The notes under the pieces: generated by a model
What the model saw: the letters and a program-made list of their open reading frames with translations, nothing else
Told to the model about the DNA's origin: nothing
The model's database searches: none
Made by a program: the position numbers and the translations under genes
Part shown: in pieces, positions 46,550-57,454 of the stretch
How positions within the stretch are numbered: position 1 is the stretch's first letter
How the letters are laid out: every line of letters begins with the position of its first letter
NCBI GenBank assembly: GCA_029379385.1
Contig: CM055611.1
Coordinates: forward strand, 11,416,062-11,480,061
DNA: 64,000 nucleotides
Source: Quillaja saponaria
Lineage: Eukaryota; Streptophyta; Magnoliopsida; Fabales; Quillajaceae
Direction: 5' to 3'

Positions 46550-47710
46550 AATGGTCAAACACAAGTTCGATTTGGATTCCGAGAGTATTAACACGACCGT
46601 AGGAAAAAATAAGACATGTAGGAAGAAATGGAATACCATATGGATAAATGGTTAGGATATTAGGACAATATTATAGTTTCATGGTAAAACCTTTATAACT
46701 CTGGTTTCGGGGGGGTAAAATGGTTAAATATAAGTTTGTTTTGGATTTCGAGAGTACCGAGAGTACCATAGAGCGAATAAGACTTATAGGAAGAAACAGA
46801 ATGTCATTTAGATAAACGAATAAGATATTATGACAATATTACAATTTCAAGGCAAAACCTTTATAACTCTAGGTCCAAAGGGAGAAACAATCAAATATAA
46901 GTCCATTTTGGATTTCAGGAGTAACGACATGAACCGTAAAGATAAATAAAATCTGTAGGAAGAAATAAAATGCCATTTGGATAAACGGTTAAGATATTAG
47001 GATAATGTTACAATTTCAAGGCAAAATCTTTGTAACTCTGGGTTTGGGGGGCAAAACTGTCAAATGCAAGTATGTTTTGGATTATGGGAGTCCCAGCACG
47101 ATCGTGGGGATAAACAAGACTTATAAGAAGAAATGGAATGACATTTGGATCAACGGTTAGAATATTAGGACAATGTTATAGTTTCAAGGTAAAACCTTTA
47201 TAACTCTAGGTTTGGGAGGCAAAACAGTCAAACATAAGTTCGCTTTGGATTTCGGGAGTACCAGCATGACCGTGTGGATGAATAAGACTTGTAGAAAGAA
47301 ATGGAATGCTATTTGGATCAATGGTTAGGATATTATGACAATGTTATAGTTTCAAGGGAAAACCTTTGCAACTTTGGGTTCAAGGGCAAAACGGTCAAAC
47401 ACAAGTCCGTTTTGGATTCTGAGAGTACCAACATGAACCTAAGGACCAAAAAGACCTATAGGAAGGAACAAAATTCCATTTGGATCAATGGTTAGGATAT
47501 TAGAACAATGTTATATTTCATGGAAAAACCTTTGTAACTCTGGGTTTTGTAAGGGACAAAATGATAAAATACAAGTCCGTTTTGGATTTCGGAAGTACCA
47601 GCATGACCCTGGGGACGTACAAGACTTGTAAGAAGAAACAAAATGTTATTTAGATCAATAGTTTAGATATTAGGATAATGTTATATTTTTAATACAAAAC
47701 CTTTGAAAAA
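46550..47710 (+). repeat. Tandem array, seven units of about 168 bp, inside the CACTA element
   Basis: The landmark TTTGGAT recurs at 46571, 46740, 46907, 47076, 47244, 47411 and 47581, giving spacings of 169, 167, 169, 168, 167 and 170. Each unit also holds variants of GAGTACCAGCATGACCGT, AAGAAATGGAATGCCATTTG, GTTAGGATATTAGGACAATG and AAAACCTTTATAACTCTGGG, in that order. Units differ by scattered substitutions, so the array is not recent. No long open frame is conserved between units (the 47301-47495 frame is fortuitous). The unit length is close to that of plant satellite monomers and of a nucleosome repeat. Confidence 0.95.
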
Positions 47711-48394
47711 TTTGCTTAATTTTTCTAAGTTACAGTTTTTACTTATATACATATTAAGTTAAGTTAAATATAACTACTTAGAACTTATTTATTTTGATTA
47801 TTTTATGTTGCACCTCATCCTACAAACATGCCTAAGCATCTCTGTTAGGATATATAATGAGCAAACTTGAGATGACGAAGACAAATTAGGATTATAAGAT
47901 GGTTTTTTCTACAATATTTGTAAATAATTTTAATCTTACTTACAATGAATTTTGTATAATATTTTCTTATTTATATGAAATTGGAATTTATAAATAAGTA
48001 TATAGGTATTTAAAGGCACAAAATTACAAACTACATAAAAGAAAAATAATAAAAGTAAAATATTTATGCCATCTTCATCTACTAGTTACAGACTCAGAAA
48101 AATTATAGATTTAAAAATAAGTGCATCTGTATTTTTTGCATATTTCATGTAGGCGCAAAAATATTATGTTTGTGTTTTCGCATCTTTAGTCTAGAAGTTG
48201 TCAAGTGGCCATAAAATTTAGTGGCCAAATTTTTTTTCTGTCAACCAAACGCAATTATACAAATGCAGATAATCTTCTACGTTTATGCAAATGAAGAAAA
48301 TTTTATCTATAACTACCGTTACTACATCTGCTTACTTCCGTCTGTATGTATTTGCAAATAAGAAACTGCTTCTATATTTGAAACATATAAAGCC

Positions 48395-48407
48395 ATTTCT
48401 TGTAGTG
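48395..48407 (-). mobile_element. CACTA right terminal inverted repeat
   Basis: ATTTCTTGTAGTG; its complement CACTACAAGAAAT equals the reconstructed left end near 19003/19377 for 13 bases. The next bases outside are TTT, which should be the 3-bp target duplication. An empty-site relative at 52876-52890 (CAAGTTTGAGGGTGTGA) shows the same TTT at that position. Confidence 0.85.
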
Positions 48408-49028
48408 TTTGAGGGTGTGACAAGTGGGCAAATGTACAAGCAAAAGAATAAACAAAAAGTTAGTGATATTGTGATGGATGTAAGAAAGAAAAGAACAAGC
48501 TGAAATGGAGGTACTTAGGTTAGGAAAAACCTCTTATAAGGTCTATAGTGATTTATGTGCTTAGAATAACTTGTGCCTTTTAAATTTCATTTATCATACC
48601 ATTGTCCTAGCTTACATTACAAGCTTTGAAAGACCTATAGATCTTTAGCTTAGTATTAGTCTACATTAGTAAAAAGGGGAGGGGTTTGAAAAGCAAACCT
48701 ATGGGGTTTGAAAACCAAACCTATGGGGTTTGAATGCTAGGTAGGATTCAAATAAGAATAAACTTATCCTGGTTAAATGCAATTTAAGGTAAAGATATCA
48801 TATACACACACATACTAAAAATCCATTTGAAAATGATGCATGCTCTTGAGTTTAACATGAGTTTGAATCACACCTTGTGGTTGACAATGAGTTAAGATAT
48901 GGTGAAACTTTTGAGGATATTATGGGGATATCATTATGTTGGTGTAATGCCTTATTAACTATATCGTTTTCTCATTTTTTATTTTACTCTTTTGTTCAAG
49001 GACTGGCAAATCTTAAGTTTAAGGGGTG
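48408..49028 (+). mobile_element. 3' internal region of an older gypsy-type element (layer 3)
   Basis: Parallels 52882-53483: GAGGGTGTGACAAG..., AGAAAAGAACAAGC..., TATAGTGATTTATGTGCTTAG and the closing tract AATCTTAAGTTTAAGGGG before TGTGATAAG. No coding sequence. The left side was cut by the CACTA insertion at 48407. Confidence 0.75.
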
Positions 49029-49314
49029 TGATAAGTTCATGAAGTAACTTATATTACATCACTTTGTGCATTCATTTTAGCTAGGTTCTTAAGTTTTTCA
49101 TTATAAATTGTTAAGTTTTAGATTAGTTTGTGGTTTAATTTGTATTGCATTAAGATGTCATGTTTTAGTTGTTGTTGCTTAGGATTTAGCTTTTAAATGA
49201 GAGTTCCATTCCTATTTGACTTTGGTTGTGTGTTTTGAAGGTACAATGCTTCAAGGAGTATTTTTGAAGACTAATTGCACACAGAATATGATTTCTGCTT
49301 GTCAGGCGCCTAGG
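49029..49314 (+). mobile_element. Layer 3 LTR, first part
   Basis: Starts TGATAAGTTCATGAAGTAAC after a polypurine tract and matches the first about 290 bp of the 1.4-kb LTR family. It is interrupted at GGCGCCTAGG by another LTR. The remainder is at about 55991-57177. The two parts sum to about 1.47 kb, the full LTR length. Confidence 0.75.
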
Positions 49315-49635
49315 TGATAACTTTATAAAATAGAGTTATTTTACATCCTTTTACTCATATTATTTTAGCTATGTAATAGAGTTTTTGTTGGTTTTTTGCT
49401 GAGTTTTAGTTGAAATCCTAGTTAAAGTCCTTATCGTATTAGGATATTGCGTCCTAGTTGATTTATGCAATGATTTGGTGTTTTATAAGAATTCTAACTT
49501 ATATTAACTTAGTTTGTGTGTTTGGAAGGTTCAATGCTTAAAAGAGTCCCATAGGAAATCAAATTATAGGTGAATTCGAGCTCAAAATTGTAAAAATCAC
49601 AAAAAAGGAAAAATATCATGTTCTTGCAGAAGTCT
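49315..49635 (+). mobile_element. Layer 2 LTR, first part (probable solo LTR)
   Basis: Starts TGATAACTTTATAAAATAGAG and follows the LTR family up to TTGCAGAAGTCT, where layer 1 begins. The rest is at 54904-55990. The two parts sum to about 1.41 kb. No internal region belongs to it, so it is probably a solo LTR. Confidence 0.75.
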
Positions 49636-51015
49636 TGATAAGTCTATGAAATAGCTTTATTTACATGTCATTGTTATTCATATTATTTGCTATGTTCTTG
49701 AGTTTTAGTTGAAGTTTACTTGAGTTTTTAATTAAATTATAGTTGAGTCCTTATCGTATTATGATGTGAATCCTAATTCATTTTGACTAGGTTTTTAATA
49801 TGAGTTCCAACTTAATTATATTAACTTAGTTTATGTGTTTGAAAGGTTTCATGCTTAAAGGTGTTCCATTGTAAGTCAAATTCGGGCTCAAAACACTCAA
49901 AAATTGTAAAACAGTGTGTGCTGCCAGAGGAGTCTGGTGCCTAGGCACTAGGGATAGAGGCAGCCAGTGTCTAGGCACCAGAAAAGCAGCGACTAGCTGG
50001 TGCTTAGGCTCTCAACAGTTATCTCTACTCTGAATTTCAGTGTTGCGGCGCCAAAACTTTAATGTTGAGGTGCTAGCTTGATTCCTAGTTTGAATTGACT
50101 TATTTTTTAGGATTTTAAAGCCTATTTAAAGAGGTTTATGTTGGGAAATCAAAACACATAATTAAGCTAAAAAGCTTTGGAGATTAAGACGCAAACAAGA
50201 ATGTAAGGAGCAAGGACAACTAAAACTTGAAGACTGACGATCTTTATAGTTTTCTTTATTCTACTCCATCTTTACTTTCTTGTATTTTCTTGATGATTTT
50301 ATTGTTTAAATCCTTGTTTATATTAAGTAGCATGGAGTACTTCCTTTTTAGGATTACAATGGAACCCACATGTAGCATGACTTAAATTTGTCTATGGATT
50401 GCGTAGGGTTTTGTATTTATGTTATATATTTCATTCCATACTTAATGCCTATAATTGCTTGATCATCAATTAGACTGATTTGGTAACTTAGAGGAACCTT
50501 GACAAAGGAAATCTAGGTTTAGCCTTGAGTGATATAACACATGTTTGAATTCATTCAAATGCTTGTTTAAATTTGATTCGTATATACGATAGACATATAC
50601 CTATATACTTTATGTAACCAATTTAGGTCTAGTCTTATTGAATATTACTTAATTCAATTCTCATAGACATATAGTGAATTGATTAAGTAAGGTATAATTA
50701 TAAGCAATTTGAAAGATACTTATAATTGAATAAGAACCATAACTAAGCATGATAAGATAATAATAATCCAAGTGAAGTGTAAAGGAAGTTGTAAATCTAG
50801 GTCTTCTCCATTAAGTTCTTAAGTTTAATGTGTCATTAGTTAGGTTTTGATTAGATTAGTTTTTCATCCCCAATTTGTTTGTTTGAATAAAGTTAGTATT
50901 GTGTTAATTTTAGTACTTAGCTAGATATTGGTTGCAATTCCTCGTGAATTCGACACTTTATTTATTCACTATATTATTTGTTGTGATACGTGCACTTGTG
51001 TGATTAATATCAACA
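49636..51015 (+). mobile_element. 5' LTR of the complete layer 1 element
   Basis: 1380 bp from TGATAAGTCTATGAAATAG to AATATCAACA. It matches the 3' LTR (53484-54903) across its length, with many substitutions and small indels, so the insertion is old. The core at 49930-50100 contains TGCCTAGGCA palindromes and TGTTGCGGCGCC-type motifs in otherwise AT-rich DNA. Flanking pentamers AGTCT (left) and AGCCC (after 54903) differ only by two C/T transitions, consistent with a worn target duplication. Confidence 0.85.
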
Positions 51016-51021
51016 AGTTTT

Positions 51022-51040
51022 TGGTGCCATTGTCGTGGAA
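51022..51040 (+). other. Primer-binding site of the layer 1 element (tRNA-Asp type)
   Basis: TGGTGCCATTGTCGTGGAA lies a few bases after the 5' LTR. The intact plant form, TGGCGCCGTTGCCGGGGA, pairs with the 3' end of tRNA-Asp and is typical of Athila/Tat gypsy elements. The differences here are mainly C-to-T and G-to-A changes. The same site in the second element is at 59671. Confidence 0.75.
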
Positions 51041-51214
51041 TTGTTTTACTAATTTTGGCTAATATTAATACTAAGCAATCTTAATTTTAATTCAAACTAT
51101 TTTTTTATTCTATTTATTTATTTCTTTTATCTTTTTAATTTTATTTTGTTGTTTGTTTGGTGAGGTACATTGAAGAAGTATACTAGATAATTCAACATCA
51201 TATGTTTTTCTCAA

Positions 51215-51607
51215 GATGACTTGGAATCACTCCAAGATGATTGGGAAAGGTTCAATTATTTGCTGAGAATGTGTCTAACTCATGGCCTACTAAAATGGCT
51301 TCAACTGTATATATTTTACAATGTTTTGCATGAGAGGTCACGGAAAGTGGTTGATATTCTAGCAGGTGAAGACTTCATAAATCTAAGTGTGGCCAAAGCT
51401 TATGAGTTGTTTGAGACCTTGGCCAATCCCTTCATACCCATGAGTGAGTTTACACCAAGTGAGGATGAGCCTACACCAAAAGAAGAGAATATAGAGATGT
51501 TTCAAGAATGGGTACAAAGTTCCCTTCCACTATGTATTCACTTCATAAAAGATGAATCACATGAGAAAATCCATGGTGCCAATCTATTACGCTTATTTTT
51601 GTCATAG
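51215..51607 (+). pseudogene. Gag-like protein fragment of the layer 1 element
   Basis: A 128-residue open frame without an ATG of its own reads LESLQDDWERFNYLLRMCLT, then HGLLKWLQLYIFYNVL and ILAGEDFINLSVAKAYELFE. This fits the retrotransposon gag domain of Athila/Tat-type gypsy elements (pattern W-RFK-LL--CP-HG---W--- --FYNGL, AGG--- ---AYEL-E). The usual GG before the second block reads AGE. Downstream of the stop at 51607, gag-like acidic sequence continues in other frames to about 51720. No protease or polymerase follows, so the element depended on others. The degraded copy in element 2 is at 59830-60140. Confidence 0.75.
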
Positions 51608-51779
51608 AAAAAGAGTTCCATGACAACATCCAAGATGACCAAATTATTGAGTCTCAATCGGTTATTGAAAAAGACTCTCAAGAAGAGGAAGCAACTTAAG
51701 ACTTGATCTTAGAAGAAAAATCATAACCTTTTGAGTCTAAATTAGGCACTAAAAAGCATAACTATGAAGATCCTATGTG

Positions 51780-52010
51780 GCTAACTCTTCCTCCACGTAA
51801 ATTGCCCACTAATTTTATATTTAGGCAGATCCAATGTGGTCAACTCCTCCATCACCTTCCTTAGCATCATACTTCTACATATACTATGCAAGATTTCCAA
51901 AGCCAAGTGATGTTGAGTGCACGTGCCAATTACTACCATATATTGCTAAGCTTAAGGACCCATATATAGTGTTATATGACATTTACTATAGGCAAAAGCT
52001 ACTTGTTTAG
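51780..52010 (+). pseudogene. Conserved coding-like block of unknown function in the layer 1 element
   Basis: Near 51900-52010 one frame reads PSDVECTCQLLPYIAKLK, then DPYIVLYDIYYRQKLLV and a stop. The same block in element 2 (60500-60635) reads PSDVEHTCQVHPNITKLK, then DPYIVLYDTYYRRKPLV and a stop at the same place. Conservation of the peptide and its stop between two old copies suggests it was the C-terminal end of a protein, probably gag. It matches no domain I recognise. Confidence 0.45.
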
Positions 52011-52800
52011 AAGCACTATTCAAATAGTCAAGCTGATGACTATAAATCAAGTGCTTCTTGGAAGGTAACCCAAGTTTCTAATTTTTTTTCCTTTTCATTT
52101 TCTTTTTTAGTTCTTATTAATTTTTCTTTGTTATTTTTGTAGGTTCATCATTTTTTAACTCTTTGTTACAAGGATAAGGATTAGTGAGCTTTCCACCATG
52201 CTTCAATGCCAGGGAGTCTTTCTATCCTGTTAGTCTTAAGTTTGGGGAGGGTTTTATTGGTGTTCTTGTAATTTTAGGTTTTTAGTTAGTCATGATGATA
52301 TTATGCTTTTATGATAAAATCCCTTCATCTTATGAAATATTTTAGTTCTTATATGATATTTGACAATCATGTTAAATTCTTGAGTTAGTAGCATTGTAGG
52401 ATGTGATTTCCAAATTATATTATGCACTTGATATTTTTCTTAGAATTGGTTTGCTTATTTAAAGACTGTTTATGTTTAGAAAGTTCGTATTTAGTTAAGA
52501 ACCTTATAATTTGTTTGATTATCTCTTGAGTCAAAATCCTAGATAAAACTAAGTTAGGCATATGATTTAGGCCATCTTTAGCCCGTTTGAGCTTTTTGAA
52601 GCTTACCATGTTTTGTATTATATCATTAGTTACCCCTTTTGAGCCTATATATTGCCTTTTCTTGGATACTTATAAAATTTTTGCCTAACCATTCTTTTAA
52701 ATTCCAGTTTTGAGCCTTTACTCTTAGGCATGTTGATCATTCTAGTAATATATTGAGCTATGTTATAAGAAAAAGGAGGAAAAGTTGGAGTTATGAAACA

Positions 52801-52838
<38 letters not shown>

Positions 52839-52850
52839 TATATTTGTGCC
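52801..52850. repeat. (AT)n microsatellite in the layer 1 internal region
   Basis: About 45 bases of nearly pure AT dinucleotide. A shorter run occupies the matching place in element 2 (61466-61483), so the tract was present in their common ancestor and has changed length since. Confidence 0.9.
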
Positions 52851-53483
52851 TCTTAATCACACCTATATTCAATAATAAAAAGAAACAAGTTTGAGGGTGT
52901 GATAAGAGTTGAGAAAGGCAAAATGAAAAAGCCAAGCAAAGTAGAAAAATAAATGAAGTGGTGAAAAGAAAAGAGTATGCCAAGTGGGTATTACTTGGGT
53001 TATGAAAAAAGAGTCTCTTCAAGGGTCTATAATGATTTGTGTGCTTATGGTAATTTAAGCCTTAAATTTTGTTTATCATACCATAATCCTAGCCTATGTT
53101 ACAAATTTTATTAAGACCTATTGACTCTTGACTTAGTTTCGTCTACATTAAGGGAAAGAGAGTTGAAAAGCATACTAATAGAGTTTGAGTGCTAAGTTGG
53201 ATTTTACCTTAACATAAACTTATCGGAATTCCGTGCATTCCTTGGTAGAAGATTATGCACTAACACAAATTGGAAATCCATTTAAATTTGTTGCTTGCTC
53301 TAGAATTGAAGCATGAATTTGAGTGATACTTATGGTTGACATTTAGTTAATGGCATGTGAAACTTTTGAGTGCATGTTTGGTATATTATTATTTTAGTGT
53401 GAAGTATTTTTGGCTATTCGCTTTCTTTTATGTTTTAGTTTGCCTTTTGCTCGAGGACTAGCAAAACCTTAAGTTTGGGGGTG

Positions 53484-54903
53484 TGATAAGTCTATGAAAT
53501 AGTCTTATTTACATGTGCTTTTTATTCATATTATTTGCATTGTTCTTGAGTTTTAGTTAAAGTTTACTTAAGTTTTTAGTTAAATTCTAGTTGAGTCCTT
53601 ATCGTATTATGATATGAATCCTAATTCATTTTGACTAGGATTTAGTTTTTTAATATGAGTTCTAACTTATATTAACTTAGTTTATGTGTTTTGAAGGTTT
53701 CATACTTAAAAGAATCCTACTGGAAATCAAATTTGGGCTCAAAAATCATAAAATAGTGTGTGCTATCAGAGGAGTCTTGAACCTAGACGCCAAAAAAGAA
53801 GTGCCTAGGTGCCAAGGGATAGAGGCAACCAGTGCCTAGGTGCCAAAAAAGTAGCACTTAAGCACCTAACAATGATCTCCACTCTAAATTTCAGTGCTGC
53901 AGTGCCAGAACTTCAGTGCTGAGGCACTAACTTGATTCCTAGTCCAAATTGACTTCTGTTTTAGGGTTAAAGCCTATTTAAATAGGTTTATGTTAGGGAA
54001 TCAAAACACACAATTAAGCTAGGAAGCTCTAGAGACTAAGAGGTAAATAATAATGCAAAAAGCAAGAGGAGCAAGGATAGCTAAAACTTGAATACTGACG
54101 ATCTTTATATTTTTCTTTATTCTACTCCATATTTACTTTCTTGTATTTTCCTGATGATTTTATTATTTAAATCCTTGTTTACACTAAGTAGCATGAAGTA
54201 ATTCCCTTTTTAGGATTACAAAGGAACTCAAATGTAGCTTGACTTAAATTTGTCTATGGATTACTTAGGGTTTGGTAGTTATGTTATTTATTTCATTCTA
54301 TGCTTAATGCCTCTAGTTACTTGATCACTAATTAGATTGATTTGGTAACTTAGAGGAACCTTGGCATAGGAAATCTACGTTTAGCTTTACGTGATATAGC
54401 CCATGTTTGAATTCATTTACATGCTTGTTTGAATTTGATTCATATATAGGACAGACATATAACTATATACCTTTTGTAACCAATTTAGGTCTAGTCTTAA
54501 TGAATCTTGCTTAATTCAATTCTCATAGACATATAGTGAATTAGTTAATTAAGGTATAATTATAAGCAATTCGAAAGATACTTATAATTGAATAAGAAAC
54601 CTAGGTTAATAATTTGGAAACCATAACTAAGCATGATAAGATAATAATAATCTAAGTGAAGTGTGAGGAAAGTTGTAATTCTAGGTCTTCTCCATTAAAT
54701 TCTGAAGTGTAATGTGTCATTAGTTAGGTTTAGATTAGATTAGTTTTTCATCCCTAATTTGTTTGTTTGAATAAAGTTAGGATTGTGTTCATTTTAGTAC
54801 TCATATAGATATTAGTTACTATTCTTCATGGGTTTGACACTATACTTTTTCACTATACTACTTGTTACGATACGAGCACTTGCATGATTAATAATCGATA
54901 ACA
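53484..54903 (+). mobile_element. 3' LTR of the layer 1 element
   Basis: 1420 bp from TGATAAGTCTATGAAATAG to ATCGATAACA, following the polypurine tract. It matches the 5' LTR throughout. The core at 53750-53940 holds GTGCCTAGGTGCC motifs. After 54903 the sequence returns to the layer 2 LTR (AGCCCCTGTGCTAAGGTGCC). Confidence 0.85.
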
Positions 54904-55990
54904 AGCCCCTGTGCTAAGGTGCCTAGAAGACAAGAGCTGAGGCACCAGTAGAAGTGTTGAGGTGCTAGGAAATAGGTGCCACAGAGCCTAAGCCACTGCT
55001 TGACAACCCATTTTCATCGATTTTCAAGGCCACAATGCTGGGAAGCTACGGCCACGGTGCCAACGCAATTCCTAGTCCGAATTGAAGTGAAAGAAAAGGT
55101 TTTTTAGCCTATAATAGGGGGATTACCTTAAGGACTCAAAGGACACAACAAAATCTAAGATTTTTTTGGAGAAAAGGAAGGCCATTAAGAGTGCAAGAAG
55201 GTAAGAGGAGCTTAGATGTTGAAGATTGAAGATTGACAACCTATTGATTTTTCTAATATTCTACTCCTTCTTTACTTTTCTTGTATTTCTTTAATGTCTA
55301 CAAAATTTGAGTTTATGTCTACACTAGGTAGCATGAATTAATTATTTCTCTAAGATTACAATTAAACTCAACATGTAGTTTGATGCTTAATTCTTCTATT
55401 ACATTAGCTACCAATTAGATTGATTAGGAATCCTTAATTTAACTTGGAAAAGTGAATTATGGATTAGCCTTGATGAAATAGCACTTGTTTGAATTTATTC
55501 ATATGATTGTTTGAATTTAATTCATATATAGGATATGAATATAACTATTTGCCTTGTGTAGATAATTTAGGTCTAATCTTAATGAGTCTTATTTAACTGA
55601 ATTATCCTAGGAATATAGTGAATTGTTGAAGTGAAATATATATTTATAAGACATAGGAAGATGGCTGATAATTGATTAAGAACACTAGGTTAATAATTCG
55701 ATACTAAACTTAGTATGATAAGATAATAATAAGTCAATTGAAGTTTTAAGAGAAATTATAATTCTAGGCCTTTAACCACTGAATTCTTAAGTTTAATTTG
55801 TTATTAGTTAGTTTTAGTTTAAACTAGGCTTTTCAATAATAATTTGTGTGGTAGAATAAAATTAGTATTGTGTTAATTTTAATACTTAGCCAGATATTAG
55901 TAACAATTCCTCGTGGGATCGACACTCTACTTTATCACTATATTACTTGCAATGAAATGTATGCTTGCTTTACGAAAAATTGAGGTTACA
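54904..55990 (+). mobile_element. Layer 2 LTR, second part
   Basis: Resumes the LTR in its GC-rich core (GGTGCCTAGAAGACAAGAGC) and runs through the TAGGATAT, GTGAATTG and GACACTCTACTTTATCACTA blocks to an end near GAGGTTACA at about 55990. The exact end is uncertain because the terminal bases are worn. Confidence 0.7.
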
Positions 55991-57177
55991 ACACTGAAAA
56001 GCCAAAAATGACCTGTCTGCACCGCAACACTAGAATTATGGTGCAACGACACCAGTGCTCTCAGGTTGAAACATTAAGGCAGCTTCACTTGGAGCCACGA
56101 CAGTAGGAACTTGGCGCTATGGCTGGACCTAGCACTATGGCACTATAATTCTATAGCCATAGCACCTAACGTCATTTGTCATCCAATTTTCATCAAAAAA
56201 TTAGTGTTGTGGTGCCAAAAAGTTGTGACTACGGTACTGGCCAGAGAAACCCACTTTGAATGGACTCTAACTCATGATTTTGAAGCTTATAAAAGAGGAA
56301 AGGCTTGATTCAAAGCACACAATTGAGCAAGGGATTTATGGAAATATAAAGTTGATTGAGAGTGCAAAGAGCAAGAGGAGAAAGGATATCAAGAGCTTGA
56401 AGATTGACGACCTTAACAATTTTTATCTTATTCCTTCATTCCTTTTAGTTTCTTTGTACATTCTTGATGATTTGTTTAATTATAGCCATGTTCATAACCA
56501 ATAGCATGAACTAATTCCCTTTTTTAGGATTACAATGGAACTCACATGTAGCTTGACTTAAATTTATCTTTGATTGCTTAGGGCTTGCTATGTATATTAT
56601 TTATCTCATTCCATGTTTAATACTTTTAATTGTTTGATCACCAATTAGATTGATATGGTAATTTAGAGAAACCTTGACAAATGAAATCTAAGTTAGCCTT
56701 GAATGATATATTGCATGTTTGAATTCATGCACTTAGTTGCTTGAATTTGATTTGCATAGAGGATAGGCATATACCTATATGCCATGTGTAACCAATTTAG
56801 GTCTTGTCTTAATGAATCTTGCTTAATTCAATTCTCATAGACATATAGCTAATTGATTAAGGTATAATTATAAGCGAATCGAAAGATACTTATAATTAAC
56901 TTAGAATGTTAGGTTAACTAACATGATACTATTAACCTAAGCATGATAGGATAAAAAGTGAGTCAAGTGAAATGTGAGGGAAATTATGATCCTAGGTTCA
57001 TCTCCTATATTCTCAAGTTTAATAGCTTTAATAATTTTGTTAATCATCTGAATAAAGTTAGGATTGATAGATATTAGTACTTAGCATTGTTAGACTTAAT
57101 TCCTTGTGGGAATGATACTTGACTTATTCTCCTACTTGTTTAGACATACATGCACTTGCATAATAAAATCCACAACA
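55991..57177 (+). mobile_element. Layer 3 LTR, second part
   Basis: Resumes in the GC-rich core (CTGCACCGCAACACTAGAAT) and ends CATAATAAAATCCACAACA at 57177. The order of blocks matches the family LTR. Open frames at 56111-56308 and 56274-56504 lie inside and are not known proteins. Confidence 0.7.
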
Positions 57178-57454
57178 AAGTATATGTTAGTGCTTTGCGG
57201 TTGTATCATGTACTTGAGCTAGGTCTATATATTCATGTACAATAGTATATATTTCTGATAAGGGAGTACATGTTTTCTAATCCCATTATTGAGAACATGC
57301 CTATGGAGGATGTGGTGGATGAGGAGGTGTAAAGACAAAAAGGTCATGGTACTGAATTGATACTCGAGGAGATTGAGGAAGAGCCTAAGGAGGAGGTTCC
57401 TAAGTTGGAGTCTGTCTTAGAGGAAGGTAATAGATCAGGAGCTAGAGTAAGATC
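57178..57454 (+). other. Short acidic open frame of unknown origin
   Basis: The + strand from about 57270 can be read as an acid-rich peptide (MPMEDVVDEEV, a stop, then ELILEEIEEEPKEEVPKLES). No family recognised. It lies between an LTR and an oppositely oriented copia gag and may be a fragment of another element. Confidence 0.3.

Larger units (their letters stand above)
44431..48407 (+). mobile_element. CACTA (En/Spm) transposon, 3' portion with right terminus
   Basis: Contains the transposase-associated C-terminal coding remnants (44590-46319), a seven-copy tandem array (46550-47710), a subterminal region with ATGCAAAT-type motifs (48240-48390) and the right end ATTTCTTGTAGTG at 48395-48407. 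The left end and the transposase catalytic region are absent; copia X LTR sequence abuts on the left. The element sits in the internal region of a gypsy-type LTR element, since TTTGAGGGTGTGA just outside the terminus (48408) recurs at 52882. Confidence 0.85.
51041..53483 (+). mobile_element. Internal region of the layer 1 element (non-autonomous)
   Basis: 2.4 kb between primer site and polypurine tract, holding only gag-like sequence and the conserved block near 51.9 kb. CTTCTTGGAAGGTAACCCAAG near 52050 corresponds to the TTGGGAGGCAACCCAAG motif often found after gag in plant Athila-like elements. The polypurine tract AAGTTTGGGGG is at 53471-53481. The minus-strand frame at 52645-53022 spans the (AT)n tract and is not a gene. 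No pol domains are present. Confidence 0.8.

Noticed and set aside
19003..48407. One giant 29-kb CACTA element from the left terminus at 19003 to the right terminus at 48407
   Set aside because: The 3-bp flanks differ (CGA on the left, TTT on the right), the right flank is retrotransposon internal DNA while the left flank is the CER1 3' region, and a copia LTR abuts the transposase remnant. Two separate elements of the same or related families are more likely.
52645..53022. 125-residue minus-strand open frame, with a relative at 61484-61699
   Set aside because: It runs through an (AT)n microsatellite and mirrors non-coding retrotransposon DNA; the two frames resemble each other only because the elements are homologous.
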